Assembly (NCBI GenBank): GCA_030694935.1
Contig: JAUYUA010000094.1
Location: 1 to 52,303, forward strand
Length of the DNA stretch: 52,303 bases
From: Lutibacter sp.
Lineage (GTDB): Bacteria > Bacteroidota > Bacteroidia > Flavobacteriales > Flavobacteriaceae
Direction of reading: 5' to 3'
The number at the start of each line of letters is the position of its first letter. Position 1 is the stretch's first letter. The notes beneath the pieces are model-generated. The model ran no database searches. It had not been told where the DNA came from and saw only the letters and a list, made by a program, of their open reading frames with translations. Of the stretch, positions 33,177 through 41,095 are shown one piece after another. The position numbers and the translations under genes are program-made.

Positions 33177-33737
33177 TTAAAATTTGTATCCCAAAGAAAA
33201 AGATAAAACTGCATTTGAAATTTTATCGTCGCCACTATCTTTAGCAATATTTGACATACCTATATTATATCTTGCTTGTGCAAATAATTTTTCGGTAAAT
33301 CCGTAAGATAAACCAAAATTAGCGCCAAAATCTGTTGATTCAAAATCATCTTTAACATCTTGATCTAACACTTCTGCTGATACTAAAAAACCAATTTGAG
33401 GTCCGGCTTCTAAATAAAATCTGTTTGCAACATCATACTTGAACATAATTGGAATATTAATGTAGTTAAGATTTAAATCAGCTGATAAGTCAAAATCTGA
33501 GTCATCAAATTTTGCTCCCTGAGTAGAATACAACAATTCTGGTTGCAAGTAAAAAGAGTTGGCCAATGTAATCTCAGCAAAAACGCCCACATTGAAACCA
33601 ATTAAAGATTTATTTCCATCAACGTCTCCTGACAAATTGGCCACGTTTAAACCAGCTTTTGCACCAAAAGCCGTTTGGGCATTTGCACTCACAAAAGAAG
33701 ATATTGCAATTACTGCAACTAAAATAATTTTTTTCAT
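33177..33737 (-). CDS. Outer-membrane beta-barrel protein (porin family, OMP_b-brl)
   Basis: A 186-residue protein with a signal peptide (ending near ANAQ), then GAKAGLNVANLSGD and eight predicted antiparallel strands ending in LSFSLGYKF. It is a near full-length paralogue of the gene at 33983. Many residues are identical, including YINIPIMFKYDVANRFYLEA and FGANFGLSYGF. It belongs to the OmpX/PorT-like group of small barrels. No specific cargo can be assigned. Confidence 0.85.
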   Translation of the reverse strand: MKKIILVAVIAISSFVSANAQTAFGAKAGLNVANLSGDVDGNKSLIGFNVGVFAEITLANSFYLQPELLYSTQGAKFDDSDFDLSADLNLNYINIPIMFKYDVANRFYLEAGPQIGFLVSAEVLDQDVKDDFESTDFGANFGLSYGFTEKLFAQARYNIGMSNIAKDSGDDKISNAVLSFSLGYKF

Positions 33738-33935
33738 AATTTAATTAATTTAAGATTAATAGCAAGTAAATATATTACTTTTTTGACAATAATTAGATTT
33801 TAGGTTGCATTTTTTGCAATTACTGAAATACATTAAAGTTAAACGATTAATTTTTTAATTAATTTAAGACAGTCATATTCGTATTATTACCAATCAAAAT
33901 GAAACGAGCAGACAATAAAATATTGCAAATTTTTA

Positions 33936-33967
33936 CAAAAAAACGGAAGCGTTGGCTTCCGTTTTTA
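33936..33967. terminator. Terminator of the second porin gene (same hairpin)
   Basis: ACGGAAGC (33943-33950), GTTG, GCTTCCGT (33955-33962) and the T-run repeat the 33129-33160 terminator exactly in the hairpin, so the terminator was duplicated with the gene. Confidence 0.85.
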
Positions 33968-33982
33968 ATTCAATAAATAGGA

Positions 33983-34540
33983 TTAAAACTTGTATCCCAA
34001 AGAAAATGACAATACTGCATTGGAAACTTTATCAGTCCCTTCATTTTTGTAAATATCTGACAAACCGATATTGTATCGTGCTTGCGCAAATACATTTTCG
34101 GTAAATCCGTAAGACAAACCAAAATTAGCGCCAAAATCTGTTTTTTCAAAGATGTCTTTAACGTCTACATCATCTCTTTTTGCAGACACTAAAAATCCTA
34201 CTTGAGGTCCGGCTTCTAAATAAAATCTGTTTGCAACATCATACTTGAACATAATAGGCAAATTGATGTAATCTAGATTTAATTTAGTTTTTGAAAGTAA
34301 CTGCTGATAATCATCTGTTCCTTGGGTTGAGTAGATCAATTCAGGTTGAATGTAAAAAGAGTCGGCCACCGCAATTTCGGCAAAAAGTCCCGCATTGAAA
34401 CCAATTAAAGATTTATTGCCATCAATGTCTCCAATTAAAGTAGCAGAATTTACACCACCTTTTACCCCAAAAGAAGTTTGGGCATTAACACTCACTAAAG
34501 AAATTATTGCAATGACTGCAACTAAAACGATTTTTTTCAT
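33983..34540 (-). CDS. Outer-membrane beta-barrel protein (porin family), tandem paralogue
   Basis: A 185-residue paralogue of the 33177 protein with the same signal peptide type, GVKGGVNSATLIGD, NLPIMFKYDVANRFYLEA and the LSFSLGYKF C terminus. The extracellular-loop regions differ most (for example DYQQLLSKTK), as expected for exposed loops under diversifying pressure. The two copies lie in tandem between aroQ and xerD, with matching terminators. Confidence 0.85.
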   Translation of the reverse strand: MKKIVLVAVIAIISLVSVNAQTSFGVKGGVNSATLIGDIDGNKSLIGFNAGLFAEIAVADSFYIQPELIYSTQGTDDYQQLLSKTKLNLDYINLPIMFKYDVANRFYLEAGPQVGFLVSAKRDDVDVKDIFEKTDFGANFGLSYGFTENVFAQARYNIGLSDIYKNEGTDKVSNAVLSFSLGYKF

Positions 34541-34801
34541 AATTTAAATAATTTAAAATTAATAATAAACAAATGCAATGCATTTCTAGCAATTACAAGG
34601 TTTTGATACTTTTATTTTTAATATCAGTTGTTGAGTTTACAACTACCGTGCCTAATTTATGATAACAACCCAAATCATTTATGATTACATTTACAAGATG
34701 AAACGAGCATCACAAATTTTGATCCTTAAAGGAATGATTAATAGCGAATTTACTTGCAGGCAGGCAGCATCTGTTACCGCTAAAAAATAAAATTTAAACA
34801 G

Positions 34802-35698
34802 ATGAAATGGAATAACGCTTTACACGATTATCAGTTTTATTTAAAAATTGAAAAAGGCCTGTCGCAAAATACCATCGACAGTTATTCGCGCGACGTAAAA
34901 AAGCTGATGTTGTATTTGGAGGAAAACGAAATGATTATTTCGCCAATTTCCATAAATCAGGAGGATTTTAAGCAATTCATTTACACAACCTCCAAACAAA
35001 TTAATGCGCGATCACAGGCTCGATTAATTTCGGGCATTCGAAATTTTTTCAACTATTTGATTTTTGAAGAATACCGAAAAGACAATCCGATCGAACTGAT
35101 TGAAACGCCTAAAATTGGCCGAAAACTGCCGGATACTTTGGCCTTATCAGAAATTGATATGCTCATTGGCGGCATCGATTTAAGCGAGCCGCAAGGCGAG
35201 CGAAACAGAACAATTTTGGAAACTTTATACAGTTGCGGTTTGCGTGTTTCTGAATTGACGAATTTAAAGATTTCCGATTTGTTTTTTGAGGAAGATTTTA
35301 TTCGGGTTATTGGAAAAGGCAATAAACAGCGTTTTGTTCCCATCAATCCACAAACTGAAAAGTATATTTCGTTTTACTTAAATACCATAAGAACGCATAT
35401 TGACATTCAAAAAGGATTTGAAGACACGGTTTTTTTAAACAGAAGAGGAAAAAAATTAACCCGGGTGATGATTTTTACCATCATCAAAAATCTGGCAATT
35501 AAAGTTGGCATTAAGAAGAAGATAAGTCCGCATACTTTTCGCCATTCTTTTGCCACGCATTTGCTGGAACGCGGTGCCGACTTACGTGCAATACAGCAAA
35601 TGTTGGGACATGAAAGCATTACTACCACCGAAATTTATATGCATTTGGACAAAAGTTTTTTAAAGCAAGTGATCAATACCTTTCATCCGAGAAAATAA
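34802..35698 (+). CDS. xerD: Tyrosine recombinase XerD/XerC
   Basis: A 298-residue site-specific recombinase that resolves chromosome dimers. The N-terminal SAM-like DNA-binding domain (about 1-95) includes LSQNTIDSYSRDVKKL. The catalytic domain has Arg in YSCGLRVSELTNL, then HTFRHSFATHLLERGADLRAIQQMLGH in parts (His, Arg, His) and the nucleophile Tyr in TTEIYMHLD. Full length and single copy suggest the housekeeping enzyme rather than a mobile-element integrase. Confidence 0.93.
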   Translation: MKWNNALHDYQFYLKIEKGLSQNTIDSYSRDVKKLMLYLEENEMIISPISINQEDFKQFIYTTSKQINARSQARLISGIRNFFNYLIFEEYRKDNPIELIETPKIGRKLPDTLALSEIDMLIGGIDLSEPQGERNRTILETLYSCGLRVSELTNLKISDLFFEEDFIRVIGKGNKQRFVPINPQTEKYISFYLNTIRTHIDIQKGFEDTVFLNRRGKKLTRVMIFTIIKNLAIKVGIKKKISPHTFRHSFATHLLERGADLRAIQQMLGHESITTTEIYMHLDKSFLKQVINTFHPRK

Positions 35699-35745
35699 AA
35701 AGTTTTGAAATTTTTTTTAATCCTTTTTAATATAATTGTGATAGT

Positions 35746-36093
35746 TTAACCCCAAAAACAGCCATGTTTATCTTCTTCTATAATTTTAATAAATTCTTTT
35801 AGGCTGTTTACTTTTAAATTAGGCTTGTAACTGTGCCATTTCATATCAGCCCTAAACCAAAAAATTTTCCAAATATTTTCTTTCTTTACAAATGTTGTTT
35901 TTGCAATGTTGCATTCAATTTTTTTGTTTGGGTCATTCCAAAATGGGCGAATTTCAAAAACAACAATGCTTTGACCTTCAACTCTGTAATTAACATCCAA
36001 TTGGTTTCTAATTTCTTCTGGTGGACGCGCATTGATCAAGTAACCTTCCATTACTTCAATAATCTCTATCTCGTTTTCAAATTCTAGAGCCAT
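35746..36093 (-). CDS. DUF3024 family protein
   Basis: A 115-residue soluble protein. The segment ARPPEEIRNQLDVNYRVEGQS followed by VVFEIRPFW and KTTFVKKENIWKIFWFRADMKWHSY fits DUF3024. The ATG at 36093 (MALEFENE) is chosen over a GTG five codons upstream. The function is unknown. It is a stand-alone gene between convergent xerD and the NYN-domain gene. Confidence 0.72.
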   Translation of the reverse strand: MALEFENEIEIIEVMEGYLINARPPEEIRNQLDVNYRVEGQSIVVFEIRPFWNDPNKKIECNIAKTTFVKKENIWKIFWFRADMKWHSYKPNLKVNSLKEFIKIIEEDKHGCFWG

Positions 36094-36148
36094 ATTATTT
36101 AATTTCACTTATTATTTTAGATTTTATCTAAGTTCTAAATACCCAAAT

Positions 36149-36880
36149 CTATTTATTCCGAACATAAATCAATTTAAACCTTACGCCGCTTTGCACACGT
36201 TGGTCGATTTCAAACTGATTAAGCGATTTAAATAAAGGTGTCAGTTTTTCAAATCCAAAATTCCTTGAATCAAAATTGGGTTGTTTCTTCAGAATCAAAG
36301 AACCAACATCACCCAAAAATGCCCATCCATCTTCATCCGCTGCGTCAGAAACAGATTGTTTCAGGAACTTAACGACTTTTGGCGTTATTTTATCAAGATT
36401 TTGTTTTTTAGAGGCTACCCCTTTTTCATCTTTTGTTTCACTATAAGGTTCTAAAATCTCCAGATAAATAAACTTGTCACAAGCCACAATAAAAGGATCG
36501 GGTGTTTTCTTTTCCCCAATTCCGTAAACCTGCATCCCCGATTCTCTCAGTCTGGTCGCCAATCGCGTAAAATCACTGTCCGATGAAACCAAACAGAAAC
36601 CATCCACATTATTTGAATATAAAATATCCATTGCATCAATAATCATTGCCGAATCTGTAGCATTTTTCCCTGTGGTATAGCCATATTGCTGTATGGGTGT
36701 GATCGCGTTTTCAAGCAAAATGGTTTTCCATTTGCCCAGTTGTGGCTTTGTCCAGTCGCCATAAATTCTTTTGATGGTTGGCGTGCCATATTTGGCAATT
36801 TCCTCCATCATTTCCTTAATATATTTGGAAGGAATGTTGTCCCCATCAATTAAAACAGCTAATTTTATGTCTTTTACCAT
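36149..36880 (-). CDS. NYN-domain ribonuclease-like protein with LOTUS/OST-HTH domain
   Basis: A 243-residue protein. The NYN (PIN-like, LabA/DUF88) domain at about 1-145 has the acidic catalytic residues in LAVLIDGDNIPSKY, NATDSAMIIDAMD and CLVSSDSDFTRLATRLRE. A C-terminal winged-helix region (about 170-240; KITPKVVKFLKQSV, GWAFLGDVGSLILKKQP, LTPLFKSLNQFE) fits the OST-HTH/LOTUS domain, which binds RNA. An RNA-processing role is likely from the family; the substrate is unknown. Confidence 0.82.
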   Translation of the reverse strand: MVKDIKLAVLIDGDNIPSKYIKEMMEEIAKYGTPTIKRIYGDWTKPQLGKWKTILLENAITPIQQYGYTTGKNATDSAMIIDAMDILYSNNVDGFCLVSSDSDFTRLATRLRESGMQVYGIGEKKTPDPFIVACDKFIYLEILEPYSETKDEKGVASKKQNLDKITPKVVKFLKQSVSDAADEDGWAFLGDVGSLILKKQPNFDSRNFGFEKLTPLFKSLNQFEIDQRVQSGVRFKLIYVRNK

Positions 36881-37073
36881 ATTATTTAAATGTAAAAATT
36901 ATTTCCAATTTTTATTTTTTATCATTCCACATCATACTTAAAATTATTTTGTTACCTATTTAATTACACAAATTCCGTATAATAATTGATAGAAAAAAAG
37001 GTTAAAAAACGGACTTCAAAATAAAAAATAAATTAATATCCCGCTAAATTAGTTAAACCCAATTATAATACCC

Positions 37074-37081
37074 TACCTTTG
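37074..37081 (+). promoter_or_regulatory. -7 box of the cold-shock gene
   Basis: TACCTTTG matches TAnnTTTG 30 bp before the ATG at 37112. A TTA (near-TTG) lies about 18 bp before it as a possible -33 site. Confidence 0.5.
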
Positions 37082-37111
37082 CGGCTAATATTATATTTAA
37101 AATTTTTAACA

Positions 37112-37303
37112 ATGAGTAAAGGAACAGTAAAATTCTTCAATGAAGCAAAAGGATTTGGTTTTATTAGTGAAGAAGGTTCAAACAAAGAACATTTTGTACA
37201 CATTTCTGGATTAATCGACGAAGTACGCGAAGGTGACGAAGTTGAATTCGATTTACAGGAAGGTAAAAAAGGATTAAACGCAGTTAATGTAAAAGTTATT
37301 TAA
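37112..37303 (+). CDS. Cold-shock domain protein
   Basis: A 63-residue single cold-shock domain. RNP1-like KGFGFISEEG and RNP2-like HFVHIS are intact. It binds single-stranded nucleic acid and melts RNA structure. The ATG at 37112 (MSKGTVKFFNE) is the family start; the -7 promoter box lies just before, so the longer upstream frame is not coding. It is monocistronic, followed by a strong terminator, and lies next to a DEAD-box helicase and an RRM protein, both cold-adaptation partners in this phylum. Confidence 0.94.
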   Translation: MSKGTVKFFNEAKGFGFISEEGSNKEHFVHISGLIDEVREGDEVEFDLQEGKKGLNAVNVKVI

Positions 37304-37327
37304 TATATACTTACCTTTTTACAATGC

Positions 37328-37358
37328 AAAGCCTGTCATTTTTGACAGGCTTTTTTTT
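37328..37358 (+). terminator. Intrinsic terminator of the cold-shock gene
   Basis: GCCTGTCA (37331-37338), loop TTTT, TGACAGGC (37343-37350), then eight T residues, 25 bp after the stop codon. Confidence 0.9.
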
Positions 37359-37513
37359 ATCAGTAACCATTCCAAAGAAAACATAAAAATTAAATAGCAA
37401 AGGAAATTTTTGAAAATTAGGGAATTCAGATCATATTGAAAGGAATCAAAATATTTAATAGCTTTATTTTCAGTAATTTAGCCAAAAAATAATAAAAATC
37501 CAATCAATTCACT

Positions 37514-37521
37514 TACCTTTG
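37514..37521 (+). promoter_or_regulatory. -7 box of the DEAD-box helicase gene
   Basis: TACCTTTG, identical to the cold-shock promoter box, ends 19 bp before the ATG at 37541. The two genes may be expressed together. Confidence 0.45.
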
Positions 37522-37540
37522 CACCCATTAAATAAAATAC

Positions 37541-38806
37541 ATGACATTTAAAGATCTAGAAATTATTGAACCTATCCTGAAAGCCTTAAGTGCTGAAGGC
37601 TATACCCACCCCACTCCAATTCAAGAACAATCCATTCCAATTCTGCTTAATCGAAACGACCTTTTGGGTTGCGCACAAACAGGAACAGGAAAAACGGCAG
37701 CATTTGCCATACCTATATTACAACACTTATTCCTTGATCCTAAAAGCACCAGTAACAATCAGCGCAAAATTAGAGCGCTCATTATTACGCCTACCCGAGA
37801 ATTGGCAATCCAAATTTCGGACAGCTTTACGGCTTATGGGAAATTTACCGGACTTAAAAACACCGTTATTTTTGGCGGCGTAAAACAAGGGGGTCAAACT
37901 GATGCGCTTCGCAGAGGCGTTGATGTGCTTGTTGCAACACCGGGAAGATTGCTCGATTTGATGAATCAAGGCTATATTTCATTAAAAGACGTTGAATATT
38001 TTGTGTTGGATGAAGCCGATCATATGTTAGATATGGGCTTTATTCACGACATAAAAAAGATTATTGCCAAATTGCCGACAAAACGACAATCGTTGTTCTT
38101 TTCTGCAACAATGCCGGCAGATATTGTGGATTTATCCCGAAAAATATTGGGCAACCCGCAAAGAGTGACCGTAAAACCCGAGCAGGCAACTGCCGAAAAA
38201 GTGGAACAGGCCGTTTATTTTGTCAGCAAAAAAAGCAAGCCTAAATTATTGGTTCATTTACTGGAAACAGAAGCGGTGGAATCTACGCTTATCTTTTCAA
38301 GAACAAAACATGGCGCTGATAAAATTGTGCGGTTTTTGGAAAAAGCCGACATAAGTGCAGCTGCCATTCACGGCAATAAATCACAAGGTGCCCGACAACG
38401 TGCGCTGGGCGAATTTAAAAGCGGCGAAACAAGCGTTTTGGTTGCGACTGATATTGCAGCTCGCGGTATAGACATTGATGAATTATCGCTGGTAATCAAC
38501 TACGATTTGCCAAATATCCCCGAAACTTACGTTCACCGTATCGGAAGAACCGGACGCGCAAGCGCCAGCGGAATAGCGATTTCGTTTTGTGATGCAGAGG
38601 AAAGAGCATTTTTACGCGATATCCAGAAATTAATCGACCAAAAAATTCCTGTGGTAACCGAGCACCCTTTTCTGGTTGACGGCATCGACGGTACACCTAT
38701 TGATGAGGAAAAACCAAAAAATGCACGTTCCCAAAAATCGGGCAACGGCGGCGGAAGAAATAATGGTTGGAAAAACCGCAAACCCGCAGCAAATAAACAA
38801 CGATAG
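37541..38806 (+). CDS. DEAD-box ATP-dependent RNA helicase (RhlE-like)
   Basis: A 421-residue RNA helicase. The motifs are Q-motif [14 protein letters not shown], Walker [45 protein letters not shown] (DEAD), SAT in FFSATMP, and [10 protein letters not shown]. The C-terminal tail (about 385-421) is rich in Gly, Asn, Lys and Arg, as in RhlE-type cold-induced helicases. It lies between the cold-shock and RRM genes, suggesting a role in RNA remodelling at low temperature or in ribosome assembly. Confidence 0.94.
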   Translation: MTFKDLEIIEPILKALSAEGYTHPTPIQEQSIPILLNRNDLLGCAQTGTGKTAAFAIPILQHLFLDPKSTSNNQRKIRALIITPTRELAIQISDSFTAYGKFTGLKNTVIFGGVKQGGQTDALRRGVDVLVATPGRLLDLMNQGYISLKDVEYFVLDEADHMLDMGFIHDIKKIIAKLPTKRQSLFFSATMPADIVDLSRKILGNPQRVTVKPEQATAEKVEQAVYFVSKKSKPKLLVHLLETEAVESTLIFSRTKHGADKIVRFLEKADISAAAIHGNKSQGARQRALGEFKSGETSVLVATDIAARGIDIDELSLVINYDLPNIPETYVHRIGRTGRASASGIAISFCDAEERAFLRDIQKLIDQKIPVVTEHPFLVDGIDGTPIDEEKPKNARSQKSGNGGGRNNGWKNRKPAANKQR

Positions 38807-38992
38807 TGCGGTAATTACTAAATTCCCTAACTATTTTCACCACGCTGTTTCCTTTCTGCTTCGTTAAAATTTTTAAACGTAGCTATGACTATGTTTGCAA
38901 ATTTTGCCTATCACAAAGAAAAAATAGCAGCAAAAATTTAGTTAGTTTATTTAACAATCACCACACTGGTAAAATACAACAAGCATAAAAAC

Positions 38993-39023
38993 AAAAAAGG
39001 CTATCATTTCTGATAGCCTTTTT
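38993..39023. terminator. Bidirectional terminator between helicase and RRM genes
   Basis: A-run, GGCTATCA (38999-39006), loop TTTC, TGATAGCC (39011-39018), T-run. It can end the minus-strand RRM transcript (gene ends 39047) and late helicase read-through. Confidence 0.88.
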
Positions 39024-39046
39024 CGTTTTTTGGATTGTATTGAAGA

Positions 39047-39337
39047 TTAAAATCTTTTTTTCCCACCAAATTTGTTGTCACGCTTTGGCGCATCAGTTTT
39101 TGGTTTTGCTTTACTCACAACAATAGTGCTGTTGTCGTATTGGCACTCATCAAGCTCTTCAATTGCTTTTAACGCTTCCTCTGCGTTCTTCATTTCAACA
39201 AAGCCAAATCTTTTAGATTCGCCTGTTTCTTTGTCGGTAATAACTTTTGCAGATACTACTTCACCATACTCTTCAAATAATCCTTGTAAGTCCTCACTAG
39301 TTGTTGAAGAACTTAATTTTGCTACGAAAATGTTCAT
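39047..39337 (-). CDS. RRM-type RNA-binding protein
   Basis: A 96-residue protein with one RNA-recognition motif: RNP2 MNIFVAKLSS at the N terminus and RNP1 KRFGFVEM at about 52-59. A short basic tail (KPKTDAPKRDNKFGGKKRF) follows. Such proteins are the main small RRM proteins of Bacteroidota and probably act as RNA chaperones. It is followed by a strong terminator and divergent from nothing close; the 600-bp spacer lies upstream. Confidence 0.93.
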   Translation of the reverse strand: MNIFVAKLSSSTTSEDLQGLFEEYGEVVSAKVITDKETGESKRFGFVEMKNAEEALKAIEELDECQYDNSTIVVSKAKPKTDAPKRDNKFGGKKRF

Positions 39338-39523
39338 GTTTTAAATAAAATGTTATATAATTTAAGTTTAAAAAAATTGAAGCAAGCAAAATCGAATAAA
39401 TAACTGCAATACTAGAATTTTTATTGAATCCGCAAATGTAAAAAAATAAATCCAATCTTTTTTATAAATGCCTAACTATCTTGCGCTCTGTAAAAATAAT
39501 ATGTGTGTTGGTGTATTAGTATT

Positions 39524-39571
39524 TTGGATTGTTGGTATATTGGATTGTTGGCATATTGGATTATTGGATGT
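39524..39571 (+). repeat. 16-bp tandem repeat, three copies
   Basis: TTGGATTGTTGGTATA (39524-39539), TTGGATTGTTGGCATA (39540-39555) and TTGGATTATTGGATGT (39556-39571). The copy number may vary between strains. Confidence 0.8.
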
Positions 39572-39630
39572 TAAATTTTAAATTTTGGATTTTAGCCTAA
39601 ACAAATTCAACGATTCAACGCATAAACAAT

Positions 39631-39710
39631 TTATTTTGGGCCTGCCCGCCTTTTTGGTGGGCGTTCCCCGCCAACTGGCGGGTCGCGCTTTCCGTTATAT
39701 CTTTTTTTGC
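39631..39710 (+). repeat. Dispersed flavobacterial repeat, copy 2
   Basis: It matches 52171-52214 nearly base for base over 44 bp (TATTTTGGGCCTG, GCCTTTTTGGT, GGCGTTCCCCGCCA), followed by a CCCGCCA-AC-TGGCGGG palindrome (39667-39682) and CTTTCCGTTATATCTTTTTTT. It is a likely non-autonomous repeat. Confidence 0.75.
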
Positions 39711-39836
39711 GTTTCACTTCAAAAAAGTATACCACTTCAAACATGGTTCACTGAACTCCAATAAAAAATAATAAATAGGTGAAGTAATCGCTAACGCAAA
39801 TTGAATTACGACGATTTTTTTCACCCTTAGCCCGAT

Positions 39837-39867
39837 CACTGAGCGAAGCGAAGTAGAAGTCGAAGGT
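39837..39867 (+). repeat. CACTGAGCGAAG-type short element
   Basis: CACTGAGCGAAGCGAAG then TAGAAGTCGAAGG. It resembles the CACTGAGCGAAGTCGAAG element that I associate with Bacteroidota intergenic regions; recognised from memory, not from a search. Confidence 0.45.
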
Positions 39868-39886
39868 AAACAGTTATAAAGTTTAA

Positions 39887-39948
39887 TTCCCCCTTCGGGG
39901 GTTAGGGGGCTTTCGGGGGTTAGGGGGCTTTCCGGGGTTAGGGGGCTT
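39887..39948. repeat. Tandem G/C-rich CCCCCTAACCCCC element at the dinB 3' end
   Basis: TTCCCCCTTCGGGGG, then three copies of GTTAGGGGGCTTTC-like units. On the minus strand the last copy supplies the final codons GCC CCC and the TAA stop of dinB. A related element ends the AhpD-like gene at 7723-7747. Confidence 0.75.
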
Positions 39949-41095
39949 CAATGGTAATTGCCCTTACAACCGCCTTATCGCCATAACGTTCCCGCATTTT
40001 ATCCATGGCGTGGTACAAATTCACCATTTTGGCATTGTCTTCAAACAAATTAATCTGCTGTCCGCCACTCACCAAATCGCTAAACTTCACGCCTATTAGC
40101 CTAACCAGCAACCGCCTTTGGTACAAGCTGTTGTAAAGTTCCATCACAATCGGCAAAATAGTATGGTCGGCCGAGCTGTACGCAATTTTCTTTTGTTTTG
40201 TATACGTTTGAAAATCGGAATAGCGAATTTTAAACGTAATGCACGCTGTTAATTTATTGCTTTTTCGCAATTGAAAAATCAAACTTTCTGTCATGGCAAC
40301 AATAGTGCTTTTCAGTTTTTCAAGATCTGTGGTGTCTTTATCAAAAGTGTTTTCTGTTGAAATGGATTTCCGTTCGTGGTATTTTACAACGGGCGAATTG
40401 TCTATGCCGTTCGCTTTTTTCCAAATGCCGCTGCCTTGTTTTCCAAAAACTTTGGTCATCATCCCAATCGGCATTTCCTGAACGGTTTGTATGCGTTTAA
40501 TGCCCAAATCGCACAAAATATTGTAGGTTTTTTCGCCCACCATCGGAATTTTACGGACAGATAACGGCGCCAGAAAAAACTTTTCGGTGCCGCTGTTTAT
40601 TTTCATTTCATTGTTGGGTTTCGCTTCTCCCGTGGCAATTTTTGAAACCGTTTTGTTTACAGATAAGCCAAAAGAAATGGGCAATCCGCTTTCTTTAATT
40701 ATTTTTTTACGCAATTCCGAAGCCAATTGGTGGCAGCCAAAAAACTTGTCCGTTCCCGTTAAATCGATATAAAATTCATCGATGGAAGCTTTTTCATATA
40801 AAGGAACCGACTCGTTAATCACATCGGTCACCAATTTTGAAAATTTGGTATAAATTCCCGAATTGCCGCGCAATACAATCGCTTCCGGACATAATTGTTT
40901 CGCCATCCGCATAGGCATTGCCGAATGAACACCGTATTTCCGGGCTTCATAACTGCACGAAGCCACCACGCCTCTATCGGAAATTCCGCCAATTAATATG
41001 GGTTTTCCTTCCAGTTTGCTATCGATTACGCGCTCGCAGGACACAAAAAAAGTATCCAAATCCATATGTACAATAGAACGTTCCAAAGTGCTCAT
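39938..41095 (-). CDS. dinB: DNA polymerase IV (Y-family translesion polymerase)
   Basis: A 385-residue Y-family polymerase for bypass of damaged templates. The N terminus VHMDLDTFFVSCE has the first catalytic acidic pair, and KASIDEFYIDLTG has the second catalytic motif (SIDE). The helix-hairpin-helix region VRKIPMVGEKTYNILCDLGI and the little-finger domain follow. A standard C-terminal clamp-binding peptide is not obvious; the end is replaced by repeat-derived APstop. It overlaps the dnaE stop by 4 bp, so both polymerases are made from one transcript under the LexA-like region at 44062-44145. Confidence 0.93.
   Translation of the reverse strand: MSTLERSIVHMDLDTFFVSCERVIDSKLEGKPILIGGISDRGVVASCSYEARKYGVHSAMPMRMAKQLCPEAIVLRGNSGIYTKFSKLVTDVINESVPLYEKASIDEFYIDLTGTDKFFGCHQLASELRKKIIKESGLPISFGLSVNKTVSKIATGEAKPNNEMKINSGTEKFFLAPLSVRKIPMVGEKTYNILCDLGIKRIQTVQEMPIGMMTKVFGKQGSGIWKKANGIDNSPVVKYHERKSISTENTFDKDTTDLEKLKSTIVAMTESLIFQLRKSNKLTACITFKIRYSDFQTYTKQKKIAYSSADHTILPIVMELYNSLYQRRLLVRLIGVKFSDLVSGGQQINLFEDNAKMVNLYHAMDKMRERYGDKAVVRAITIEAP

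Larger units (their letters stand above)
39338..39937. other. 600-bp repeat-rich spacer between RRM and dinB genes
   Basis: There is no gene. In order it holds an AT-rich promoter region for the RRM gene, a 16-bp tandem repeat (39524-39571), a dispersed palindromic repeat (39631-39710), a GAGCGAAG-type element (39837-39867) and a tandem G/C-rich element (39887-39948). The concentration of unrelated repeats suggests a hot spot for repeat insertion. Confidence 0.75.

Noticed and set aside
34802-35698. Tyrosine recombinase as evidence for a mobile island
   Set aside because: It is full-length housekeeping-type XerD without adjacent att-like repeats, transfer genes or cargo.
38807-39046. Possible gene after the DEAD-box helicase
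   Set aside because: Frames are short and broken; the only supported feature is the bidirectional terminator at 38993-39023.
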